Position numbers and translations under genes: made by a program. From positions 6,214 through 11,522 of the forward strand of contig NHBP01000110.1 of assembly GCA_002168195.1 (NCBI GenBank): 5,309 nucleotides of DNA, in the 5' to 3' direction. The first letter of the stretch is position 1, and each line of letters opens with the position of its first letter. Origin of the DNA: Planctomycetaceae bacterium TMED10. Its GTDB lineage: Bacteria; Planctomycetota; Planctomycetia; Pirellulales; UBA7805. Below the pieces are notes generated by a model. The model was not told where the DNA came from. It saw only the letters and a program-made list of their open reading frames with translations, and made no database searches. Of the stretch, positions 1 through 5,113 are shown in pieces.

Positions 1-891
1 GATGCAGCCGTTGCGCTTGCTCTCGCTCTTTTCGATCCGGAATTGGAGGTTGTTGCGGTAACAGCGACCGCTGGCTGTGTTGCCGCCTCGCAGGCTACAA
101 AAAACATCCAAGCCATTATCGAGCAACTTGACCCACCGCGGTTACCGCGGATTGGCGTCGCAACAGAAACAGACACTGGATATCTGGGCGATCTTCATCA
201 TCTTTATGGAAAAGACGGGCTTGGGGGCACCGAGTTTGCTGTCTCTGAACTGCATCACCGGCATCCGGCAGACAAGGTTATCTGCGAAGAGATAAGAAAA
301 GCCCCGGATGAGGTTGCCATTGTGGCTCTCGGCCCTTTAACCAACTTGTCCCTGGCTCTCACCCGAGAACCAGATTTAGAAAGTCTAATTGGAGAAATTT
401 ATATTCGTGGTGGAAGCCTCGGTAGTGGAGACGTTACCTCAGCTGCCGAATTCAACATGTACTGCAACCCAACAGCGGCGCAACGGATCTTCCATTCAGC
501 AACCACCAAATCACTAATTCCTTTAGATGTCACCCAGCAGGTTGTGATGACCTACGACCAACTTGATGAGATTTCTGATACGACAACAAAGTCAGGTAAA
601 CTTTTACGCAAATTCTTGCCTTTTATCTTTCGCGCTTATCGCACGGTTTGGGGACTGGAAGGTATTCATTTACCTAGTGCAGTTGCGCTCGCAGTCATTT
701 CTCATCCGGAGCTTTTTGCAAGAAAATCGCTTTACGGAGACGTAGAGTCTTCTGGAGATCTAACGCTTGGTGCAACCATTTTTGATCGTCGCATTCGCCC
801 TGACAATCAAGCAAACATGGAGGTGATCACCGACATTGATGTGGTCGCTACGATGGACTACATCCTCCGTGGGCTTGCGAAAGCGTCCTGA
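1..891 (+). CDS. Nucleoside hydrolase family protein with altered active site (5' partial)
   Basis: The reading frame is open from base 1 and ends in TGA at 889-891, giving 296 residues. Only about the first dozen residues, including the start, are missing to the left. Family members (inosine-uridine nucleoside N-ribohydrolases) cleave the N-glycosidic bond of ribonucleosides using a bound calcium ion. The fold is well supported: the helix after the N-terminal Asp motif (AVALALALFDPELEVVAV, window residues 3-20), GPLTN (residues 111-115) with the calcium-ligand Thr, AEFN (149-152) with the Glu and Asn that contact ribose, and a C-terminal HPELF block. By my recalled alignment to the Crithidia fasciculata enzyme, several key positions differ: Asp15 to Ala (residue 2), Asn39 to Cys (26), Asn160 to Asp (144), His241-Asp242 to Pro-Ser (225-226). 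There is no frameshift or internal stop. The family call is firm; hydrolase activity is doubtful. It is convergent with the htrA-like gene. Confidence 0.9.
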   Translation, partial: DAAVALALALFDPELEVVAVTATAGCVAASQATKNIQAIIEQLDPPRLPRIGVATETDTGYLGDLHHLYGKDGLGGTEFAVSELHHRHPADKVICEEIRKAPDEVAIVALGPLTNLSLALTREPDLESLIGEIYIRGGSLGSGDVTSAAEFNMYCNPTAAQRIFHSATTKSLIPLDVTQQVVMTYDQLDEISDTTTKSGKLLRKFLPFIFRAYRTVWGLEGIHLPSAVALAVISHPELFARKSLYGDVESSGDLTLGATIFDRRIRPDNQANMEVITDIDVVATMDYILRGLAKAS

Positions 892-897
892 CGAACT

Positions 898-927
898 TGG
901 CACGGTTTACACGTGCCATTATTATTT
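898..927 (+). terminator. Rho-independent terminator of the nucleoside hydrolase gene
   Basis: A perfect 7-bp stem, TGGCACG (898-904) with CGTGCCA (912-918), encloses a 7-base loop and is followed by the T-rich run TTATTATTT. It starts 6 bases after the TGA stop. Read from the other strand, the hairpin lies just past the htrA-like stop codon but lacks a T run after the stem, so it is at best a weak stop in that direction. Confidence 0.65.
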
Positions 928-930
928 CGT

Positions 931-2094
931 TTAACGATTATCCAGTTCGCGCTCTCCGACCGTAACGGTCAGCTCGACCATCTCGCCATCGCGAAAAACC
1001 TTCATGGAAACCGGTTCCCCGACAGGAGTCATACTGACTTCATTTACGAGGTGATCATCGCTCTCAATCCACGTGCCATTAAAACGCACAATGACATCAC
1101 CCGGCCGAACCCGTGCGCGTGAGGCGGCTGAATTTTGGGTAATTCCCGTTACCCTTGCGCCGCGAGGAGTTTTAAGTCCCAGTCGCACTGCCGCATCATG
1201 TGAAAATCGAGAATCGAGACTCACCCCCAAAAAACCGCGGACCACCTTTCCTTTGTCGATCAACTGGTCTGCAATTTTCATCGCCATATTAATGGGGATC
1301 GCAAAACCAACACCCTCATGACGTCCCGACGTACTGGCAATTGCCGTGTTGATACCGACAACCTCTCCACCTAAGTTCACCAGCGGTCCACCACTGTTGC
1401 CTGGATTAATCGAGGCGTCAATTTGTAAAAAGTCCTGATACGCCACTCCATCAGTCGCCAACTCCAGATCACGACGTCCCTTCGCGCTGATAATACCAAA
1501 GGTTACCGAATGACTTAAACCAAAAGGACTCCCTACCGCAAGAATATATTCGCCGATTTCTAGTTCTTGACTATCACCAATACGGGCAGGAATCAATTGA
1601 GCTGAATCGATGCCGAGTACTGCGACATCCGTGCCCGCATCGAGCCAAATGTTTTTCGGTTGAATCTCTCTTCCGTCCGAAAACCGAATTGTCACCTCAT
1701 TAAGATCGGCATACCGCACTAAATGACGATTTGTCAGCACATAAAACTTATCGGCCCGTTTGAACACGACCCCCGAACCTGTCTCGTCCGGCAATCGATT
1801 CCGTCGAGACGTTCCACCATTAATTTCAATGTGAACAACCGATGGACGCACGACCTTCACAATCTTTTTGAGTAGGTCAATTTGGCTTTTCAGCGACGCC
1901 GTCTCCCGGACAATTTCCCGATAGAGTTGCTCTCTTTGTTTCACTGTGATGGATGGGGGACCGACTTGTGCAAATGTTACAGTTGTTACACTCAGTGATG
2001 TGCAAAAGAATGCGAACACCAAAAGAATAACGGTCCGCGAATGACAAAGTTCGCAACGCTGTTGGGGGGCTTCCTGCTCCAACATTGAAAACAT
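931..2094 (-). CDS. Exported HtrA/Deg-type serine protease with one PDZ domain
   Basis: This 387-residue protein is an S1C (trypsin-like, HtrA/Deg) endoprotease, a family that degrades or chaperones misfolded proteins outside the cytoplasm. The catalytic triad is visible: His124 in TNRHLV, Asp156 in GTDVAVL, Ser234 in NPGNSGGPLV. A single PDZ domain spans about residues 284-380, with the peptide-binding loop RGFLGV at its start. Residues 1-20 are polar, 21-41 are hydrophobic, and a possible signal peptidase site follows Ala42 (TFA/Q); an uncleaved anchor is also possible. A charged helix at about 50-80 leads into the protease domain. One PDZ resembles DegS or HtrA2 rather than two-PDZ DegP, but I would not assign a subtype. 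The start is supported by AGGGAG at 2105-2110, 10 bases upstream; the next Met (residue 4) would be too far. Oddity: CELCH at residues 14-18, before the hydrophobic segment. It lies 114 bases downstream of the dksA-like gene with no clear terminator between, so read-through is possible. Confidence 0.93.
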   Translation of the reverse strand: MFSMLEQEAPQQRCELCHSRTVILLVFAFFCTSLSVTTVTFAQVGPPSITVKQREQLYREIVRETASLKSQIDLLKKIVKVVRPSVVHIEINGGTSRRNRLPDETGSGVVFKRADKFYVLTNRHLVRYADLNEVTIRFSDGREIQPKNIWLDAGTDVAVLGIDSAQLIPARIGDSQELEIGEYILAVGSPFGLSHSVTFGIISAKGRRDLELATDGVAYQDFLQIDASINPGNSGGPLVNLGGEVVGINTAIASTSGRHEGVGFAIPINMAMKIADQLIDKGKVVRGFLGVSLDSRFSHDAAVRLGLKTPRGARVTGITQNSAASRARVRPGDVIVRFNGTWIESDDHLVNEVSMTPVGEPVSMKVFRDGEMVELTVTVGERELDNR

Positions 2095-2208
2095 ACGCTA
2101 AAGTCTCCCTAAGAACTACAGACGAATCGTAAGATTCTCTTGCGTGCGACAGATCTATCAGCTGCAGTGGCGGTGAGCAAAAATGCCAAAATACTTTGTT
2201 AAGGAGAA

Positions 2209-2655
2209 TCAGGATACATCCATCTCGATGTCACTGATTGTCACATCTTTATCGTTATTGGAATCGAGCACACGACTCCAATCTGCATCGCCCGCACCTT
2301 CCAAACGACCCTCTTCTGCAAGACGTTGGCATTCAATACAGGTAGTTGCGTAGGGCAATGCCTTGAGTCGAGCGAGTGGAATTTTTTTATCGCAATGTTC
2401 ACAAAGGCCATAGGAACCGTCGCGCATCTGCTCCAGCGCTTTTTCAATACTCCCTAATTCTCTACTCTCCACCTCGGCTAGCTGTGAGTTGATTTCACCC
2501 TGAGCCGAATCGAGCGCCGCATCAATCACATCACCACTGCCCTGCTGCTGCAAATCAGAAAGCAGACTTAAATCGCCAGCTAACGCCCGGCGAAGTGCAT
2601 CGCGACGGATAACTAATACATCACGCATCCGTTGAATTTCGTCTTTTCTCGCCAT
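2209..2655 (-). CDS. dksA: DksA/TraR-type zinc-finger transcription factor
   Basis: This 148-residue protein belongs to the DksA/TraR family, which enters the secondary channel of RNA polymerase and, with ppGpp, adjusts promoter use during starvation. The four-Cys zinc site is complete: Cys85, Cys88, Cys106, Cys109 (C-x2-C-x17-C-x2-C). The coiled-coil tip motif DxxDxA is present as DVIDAA (residues 42-47), and the distance from its second Asp to the first zinc Cys is 40 residues, the same as in E. coli DksA. This favours a true DksA-like role over a mere zinc-finger relative. About 25 acidic residues follow the zinc finger (DADWSRVLDSNNDKD and onward), an extension E. coli DksA lacks. The start was chosen at 2655 because AGGAAGGA stands 10 bases upstream. 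An ATG at 2718 in the same frame would add 21 residues but would translate through a strong hairpin. The symbol is by family; a TraR/YbiI-like paralogue cannot be excluded. Confidence 0.88.
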   Translation of the reverse strand: MARKDEIQRMRDVLVIRRDALRRALAGDLSLLSDLQQQGSGDVIDAALDSAQGEINSQLAEVESRELGSIEKALEQMRDGSYGLCEHCDKKIPLARLKALPYATTCIECQRLAEEGRLEGAGDADWSRVLDSNNDKDVTISDIEMDVS

Positions 2656-2665
2656 CGTTTGCCTA

Positions 2666-2673
2666 TCCTTCCT
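2666..2673 (-). promoter_or_regulatory. Ribosome binding site that fixes the dksA-like start
   Basis: AGGAAGGA on the minus strand is followed by a 10-base spacer to the ATG at 2655-2653. It decides between this start and the in-frame ATG at 2718. The same 10-base spacing follows AGGGAG upstream of both the htrA-like gene (2105-2110) and queF (4543-4548). Confidence 0.7.
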
Positions 2674-2690
2674 ACTGCGAATAGTGCCTC

Positions 2691-2716
2691 GGCCGCGAAA
2701 AAGATTCGCGTCGGCC
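2691..2716 (-). promoter_or_regulatory. Hairpin in the dksA-like gene 5' leader
   Basis: GGCC+GCGAA (2691-2699) pairs with TTCGC (2705-2709) and GGCC (2713-2716), with a 5-base loop and a 3-base bulge (2710-2712). It lies 36-61 bases upstream of the ATG. No T run follows on the minus strand, so it is not an intrinsic terminator. A role in message stability or leader control is inference. Confidence 0.45.
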
Positions 2717-2723
2717 ACCTTAT

Positions 2724-2736
2724 AGTACGCAGTACT
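2724..2736. repeat. Small palindrome upstream of the dksA-like gene
   Basis: AGTAC-GCA-GTACT is a perfect 5-bp inverted repeat with a 3-base centre. It abuts a minus-strand TATAAG (2719-2724) that resembles a -10 element, although I see no matching -35 at the right spacing. It could be an operator half-site pair; it is short enough to be chance. Confidence 0.25.
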
Positions 2737-2784
2737 CCCGTAAGAGTTTATCCATACCTGCTACAGTACCAATTGCCCATACTC

Positions 2785-2813
2785 GATAAAAACAGCTTAA
2801 GTCTTTATGTCAA
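2785..2813 (-). promoter_or_regulatory. Candidate sigma-70-type promoter for the dksA-like gene
   Basis: The minus strand carries a perfect TTGACA (2808-2813), a 17-base spacer and TTTATC (2785-2790), which matches only three of six -10 positions. Transcription would begin near 2778 and give a leader of about 120 bases that includes the palindrome and hairpin at 2691-2736. The -35 and spacing are good, the -10 is weak, and planctomycete promoters are often poorly conserved. Confidence 0.3.
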
Positions 2814-2988
2814 AATATCTTATCTCGTTAAAATTGGGTCGATTTGAGTCGGTTTATTGGTGCCCTTGCGCCCACCGGACACACTGTCTGCTGAGAGTCC
2901 ATCCTACTGCTTATAGGTGAGACACCATCTTTGCCTTGGAATAATCGACACAATTAACTCATATATGCAATCGTTTTTCCCGAGAGAC

Positions 2989-3037
2989 CTATTTCTTGCC
3001 GAAGAGGATGATCAGAGAGAAATCGGCAGAGAAATAG
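2989..3037. repeat. 14-bp inverted repeat with one bulge (possible structured RNA)
   Basis: The left arm CTATTTCTTGCCGA (2989-3002) is matched by 3023-3037, which is its exact reverse complement except for one extra G at 3029. All 14 pairs are Watson-Crick, and the loop is 20 bases, purine-rich (3003-3022). Neither strand has a T run after the stem, so it is not a standard terminator. It could be a small RNA, a processing site or a protein-binding cruciform; I cannot assign it. Confidence 0.55.
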
Positions 3038-3052
3038 CGCGACCAAATCAAA

Positions 3053-3069
3053 GGGTCTACCGGGTCTAC
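3053..3069. repeat. Tandem GGGTCTAC repeat, two copies
   Basis: GGGTCTAC occurs at 3053-3060 and again at 3062-3069, a 9-base period. Two copies of an 8-mer in direct orientation resemble some regulator binding sites, but with two copies only and no adjacent promoter the role is unknown. Confidence 0.4.
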
Positions 3070-3106
3070 AGCAATACCTGCACTGCATGCTGAAGTGAGA
3101 CGGAGT

Positions 3107-3132
3107 ATAAAACGAGCCGACACGAATGTCGG
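3107..3132 (-). terminator. Rho-independent terminator of the queF-isomerase operon
   Basis: On the minus strand CCGACA (3132-3127) and TGTCGG (3122-3117) form a perfect 6-bp stem around a TTCG tetraloop, followed by CTCG and the T-rich run TTTTAT. It starts 8 bases after the TAA stop of the isomerase gene (3143-3141). The T run begins 4 bases from the stem, which makes it of moderate strength. Confidence 0.6.
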
Positions 3133-3140
3133 GCAGGTCA

Positions 3141-4154
3141 TTAATAACCCTGCGTTGCCTTCACGTCCGCAAAGTCCCGCAAGCGATACTCAATGCCAAT
3201 GAGGTCTAAAATCTGACAAAGCGAGCGGAGAGCCACCCCAAGTCCATCCGGACCACTAAATCCGCCGAATTGTCCCCCGCCTTTTAAGTGTGGTTCCAAG
3301 TCAATAAACACACCGGGGATGCCGCGTCGTTGCAACTTTTTTGTTAATCGCGGTAACGAATCACAAAAATCTTTAAGAATTAATTCGTGGCCACTTTGCC
3401 CCTCGTCAGCTGGAACAAAATGTCGTAACGCTTCCTCATCGACGTGTTCGATCCTTGTGACTTTCCCGGGATGCTTGTAATCCTTCATATGAAACCAGCC
3501 GATCGCATCCTTCATTGCCTTATATTGTGCGAAAACCCCGGGAGCATCAAATCCCTGAGTGACCAGGTTACCCCCATCAAAGATCAATACCAGAGCCGGG
3601 TGATTCACACGCTGATGAATCTCGGAAAGGAACTCTCCGTTCTGACCCACCAAATTAGCTTCAACCTCTAACCCAAAAGTTAAATCACTACGATGACACG
3701 CCTCTGCAATCTGGGATAACTGGTCGACACACTGCGGAATGTGCTCCTCCAAAGGAGTCTCTTTGGGATGGTAAAATGAAAATCCTCTGATGAGTTTTGT
3801 CTCGAAGGCATGGGCTAAATCACAAGCCTTGGCAACATCCTTCTCCAGATATTTCTTGAAGGGGATGTATGGATTCTTTGTCCCATCTTCGATGTCTCTT
3901 AATTTAACTTTTCCAATTGGAGATCCAATCGAAGACACGTTCATCCCATATTCATTCTCCAAGTGGCGAATCTTGGTGATTTCCGACTTTGTCAATTTCA
4001 TCACATTCTTGATACCGTTGCCGACATCAATAAAGCGGATGCTGTAGTACTGAAGCCCCAAGGCAGCAAAGGCAGCAAATTGCTCCACTGCCGTCTTATG
4101 ATTCGCTGCTTCGTCAGCAAACCCACTCAAAATCACTTCCGGTTTTTCTGGCAT
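3141..4154 (-). CDS. Sugar isomerase/epimerase-like TIM-barrel protein
   Basis: This 337-residue protein has the xylose-isomerase-like TIM-barrel fold (AP endonuclease 2 family), used by sugar and sugar-phosphate isomerases and epimerases such as the IolE/IolI and tagatose epimerase groups. The order of likely metal ligands fits: Glu163 in LEVEAN, Asp193 in IFDGGN, His222 in WFHMKD, Glu287 in IDLEPHL. The first strand carries LSGFADEA (residues 9-16), and a glycine-rich GGGQFGG lies at 292-298. There is no signal peptide, so it is cytoplasmic. The substrate cannot be read from sequence. It starts 3 bases after the queF stop, with only a weak AAGAAG upstream, suggesting translational coupling to queF, and it ends at a terminator, making it the last gene of that operon. 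No queuosine-pathway enzyme is known to me in this family, so the pairing may be coincidental. Confidence 0.87.
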   Translation of the reverse strand: MPEKPEVILSGFADEAANHKTAVEQFAAFAALGLQYYSIRFIDVGNGIKNVMKLTKSEITKIRHLENEYGMNVSSIGSPIGKVKLRDIEDGTKNPYIPFKKYLEKDVAKACDLAHAFETKLIRGFSFYHPKETPLEEHIPQCVDQLSQIAEACHRSDLTFGLEVEANLVGQNGEFLSEIHQRVNHPALVLIFDGGNLVTQGFDAPGVFAQYKAMKDAIGWFHMKDYKHPGKVTRIEHVDEEALRHFVPADEGQSGHELILKDFCDSLPRLTKKLQRRGIPGVFIDLEPHLKGGGQFGGFSGPDGLGVALRSLCQILDLIGIEYRLRDFADVKATQGY

Positions 4155-4157
4155 TGA

Positions 4158-4532
4158 TCAGTCTTCTTTTTTCTCATCCGGCGAGGGATATTGAACAGTC
4201 ACTTTGGTCGTGATTCCGCCACGCGCACTAAATGCGGCTTCGCATTTGAGATGCCTTGGTTCAATCTTTTTCACCAGATCCTCCACGATGCTGTTGGTAA
4301 TATTTTCGTAAAAAATTCCTTGGTCGCGGAACTGCTGCAAATACATTTTTAAACTTTTTAATTCAATACAACGCGCATCCGGGCAGTAGGTAAAAGTCAG
4401 GACACCAAAATCAGGCTGGCCTGTTTTGGGGCAAAGTGAGGTAAACTCCGGACAGACGATTTCAATGCAGTAATCCCGTTCCGGGAACGGGTTGTCAAAG
4501 GTTTCTAAAATTTGTGTGCTGACCTGCGACAT
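4158..4532 (-). CDS. queF: NADPH-dependent preQ0 reductase (QueF, short type)
   Basis: QueF reduces the nitrile of 7-cyano-7-deazaguanine (preQ0) to the amine preQ1 with NADPH, a cytoplasmic step of queuosine synthesis for tRNA wobble modification. The 124-residue length fits the unimodular, Bacillus-like class, not the long E. coli class. Visible landmarks are the catalytic Cys34 and Asp41 in [13 protein letters not shown], the QueF signature ELKSLKMY (residues 57-64), the substrate-binding Glu76 in IFYEN, and FSARGGI (101-107). The position before that Glu is Tyr, where the Bacillus subtilis protein has His; I believe Tyr occurs in other members. The start is supported by AGGGAG at 4543-4548 with a 10-base spacer. 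No other queuosine gene is in the window. The 156-base leader is unusually rich in structure, and the sugar isomerase gene follows directly in the same operon. Confidence 0.95.
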   Translation of the reverse strand: MSQVSTQILETFDNPFPERDYCIEIVCPEFTSLCPKTGQPDFGVLTFTYCPDARCIELKSLKMYLQQFRDQGIFYENITNSIVEDLVKKIEPRHLKCEAAFSARGGITTKVTVQYPSPDEKKED

Positions 4533-4553
4533 CTTTCGGCCACTCCCTAAAAA

Positions 4554-4564
4554 ACATTCAATGT
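4554..4564. repeat. 11-base palindrome in the queF leader
   Basis: ACATT-C-AATGT is a perfect inverted repeat about a central base, 21 bases upstream of the queF start. The 1-base centre prevents a full RNA hairpin, so if functional it is more likely a protein-binding operator. Confidence 0.35.
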
Positions 4565-4565
4565 G

Positions 4566-4579
4566 CGTTAGTCGTTAGT
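4566..4579. repeat. Tandem CGTTAGT repeat in the queF leader
   Basis: CGTTAGT occurs twice with no gap (4566-4572 and 4573-4579); on the message strand it reads ACTAACG twice. It sits one base from the palindrome at 4554-4564 and overlaps a weak candidate -10 (AATACT, 4577-4582). Confidence 0.4.
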
Positions 4580-4586
4580 ATTGTGG

Positions 4587-4639
4587 CATGCTCCTGGACC
4601 GGGCAAAAGAGGGTTGCTTCCCACCTTTCCAGGAACACG
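4587..4639 (-). promoter_or_regulatory. Structured RNA element in the queF leader
   Basis: In minus-strand RNA, bases 4639-4628 (CGTGTTCCTGGA) pair with 4598-4587 (TCCAGGAGCATG) in a continuous 12-bp helix: 10 Watson-Crick and 2 G-U pairs. In plus-strand RNA those two positions would be A-C mismatches, so the helix favours the queF sense strand. Inside it, 4627-4620 (AAGGTGGG) pairs with 4613-4606 (CCCTCTTT) with one mismatch and one G-U around the loop AAGCAA, leaving TGCCCGG (4605-4599) unpaired on one side. I do not recognise a known preQ1 riboswitch class, and no T run follows. A leader RNA controlling queF is inference. Confidence 0.4.
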
Positions 4640-4644
4640 AAATA

Positions 4645-4664
4645 ATGGGGCGACCCATATTTTT
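4645..4664. terminator. Terminator-like hairpin after the 115-residue gene
   Basis: ATGGG (4645-4649) and CCCAT (4654-4658) form a 5-bp stem with a GCGA loop. On the minus strand it lies about 30 bases past the stop of the upstream gene and is followed by TATTTCG, a poor T run; on the plus strand it is followed by ATTTTT, but no plus-strand gene ends here. Alternatively it is the spacer of a weak minus-strand promoter (TTGAAA 4662-4667, 17 bases, TATTTC 4639-4644). Confidence 0.3.
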
Positions 4665-4688
4665 CAATACTGATAATCACCGGCATCT

Positions 4689-5036
4689 TCATGAAACGGT
4701 GCCGAGTAGACGGCCAATCTTATCAACGGCTTGCTCCAAGGATCTCCGCGCCATTTGAAAATTCATATGGGTTGAAATTTCAGGTTGCAATTCTACAAAT
4801 TGATCCTTGGCATTGCGTAGGCGATGCCATTTACGACTCGCCTGACCGATGTAACCCTCCGCATCACGTTTATCCCAAAACACACCTAATGTATGCATAT
4901 AGTCGTAGAGCATGCGGTGCACTTTCTGGAGATCCTCATCTTCTTCTGCCTCCTCCGAGTGTTTCAGGAAGGTGCGGACCATCCAAACGTGGGTCAATAA
5001 ATCATCAACCTCGGCCATTTTTTCAGTTATTGTCAT
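4689..5036 (-). CDS. Conserved-looking small helical protein, function unknown
   Basis: I do not recognise this 115-residue protein. It has no signal peptide or membrane segment and appears to be entirely alpha-helical, probably a small helical bundle: about residues 5-27, 32-52, 55-82 and 88-112. An acidic turn (EEAEEDED, 28-35) separates the first two helices. Aromatic and His residues stand out (H16, W18, H26, H40, Y44, Y46, H47, W54, W69, H70), but they do not fit the hemerythrin ligand pattern, so I claim no metal site. The start is supported by GAGGA at 5042-5046, 5 bases upstream; Met7 has no comparable site. This minus frame is preferred over a 133-codon plus-strand frame opposite it because of its ribosome binding site and normal residue mix. 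It lies 77 bases downstream of the truncated gene to its right and 156 bases upstream of queF. Confidence 0.75.
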   Translation of the reverse strand: MTITEKMAEVDDLLTHVWMVRTFLKHSEEAEEDEDLQKVHRMLYDYMHTLGVFWDKRDAEGYIGQASRKWHRLRNAKDQFVELQPEISTHMNFQMARRSLEQAVDKIGRLLGTVS

Positions 5037-5113
5037 TCGCGTCCTCGACTACTGAGAAATTTTCGCATGAGAACGTCATCCGAACGGAGTGAACGATAAG
5101 CGAACAACCTACC

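Larger units (their letters stand above)
2814..3104. other. Intergenic stretch without a convincing gene
   Basis: Reading all six frames here gives only short frames with no ribosome binding site. The longest plausible ones are 42 codons on the plus strand (2965-3093) and a similar minus-strand frame opening at 3088. No tRNA-like cloverleaf is visible. The stretch contains the inverted repeat at 2989-3037 and the tandem repeat at 3053-3069, listed separately. Since it lies downstream of the isomerase terminator and upstream of the dksA-like promoter candidate, it is transcriptionally insulated and could host a small RNA. Confidence 0.6.

Noticed and set aside
910..1081. 12-base direct repeat CACGTGCCATTA at 910-921 and 1070-1081
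   Set aside because: One copy is in the terminator and the other in protease coding sequence encoding a normal PDZ strand; there are no other repeat features, so it looks like coincidence.
2124..2137. Small hairpin GAATC-GTAA-GATTC in the htrA-like leader
   Set aside because: Only 5 A/T-rich pairs, no T run and no extension of the stem; expected by chance.
2172..2192. Sigma-54-like motif TGGCAT...TTGCT upstream of the htrA-like gene, minus strand
   Set aside because: The GG and GC elements are only 7 bases apart, whereas sigma-54 promoters need 10.
2656..2718. 21-residue N-terminal extension of the DksA-like protein from an upstream ATG
   Set aside because: The ribosome binding site at 2666-2673 points to the internal ATG, the extension falls in a strong leader hairpin, and DksA family proteins start near the chosen Met.
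2965..3093. 42-codon plus-strand frame opening with ATG (MQSFFPRDLF...)
   Set aside because: It has a normal residue mix but no Shine-Dalgarno sequence, no promoter, and is crossed by the 14-bp hairpin. Too short to support without conservation data.
2814..3104. tRNA or CRISPR in the large intergenic gap
   Set aside because: No acceptor stem, T-arm GGTTC-type sequence or CCA, and no spaced repeat array beyond two tandem 8-mers.
4533..4688. Known preQ1-I riboswitch in the queF leader
   Set aside because: I could not find the short G/C hairpin followed by an A-rich tail that pairs back into its loop; the structure present is different and larger.
4691..5092. 133-codon open frame on the plus strand
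   Set aside because: It lies opposite the 115-residue minus-strand gene, is rich in Cys, Pro, Ser and His in no pattern, and lacks a ribosome binding site; it is an antisense shadow.
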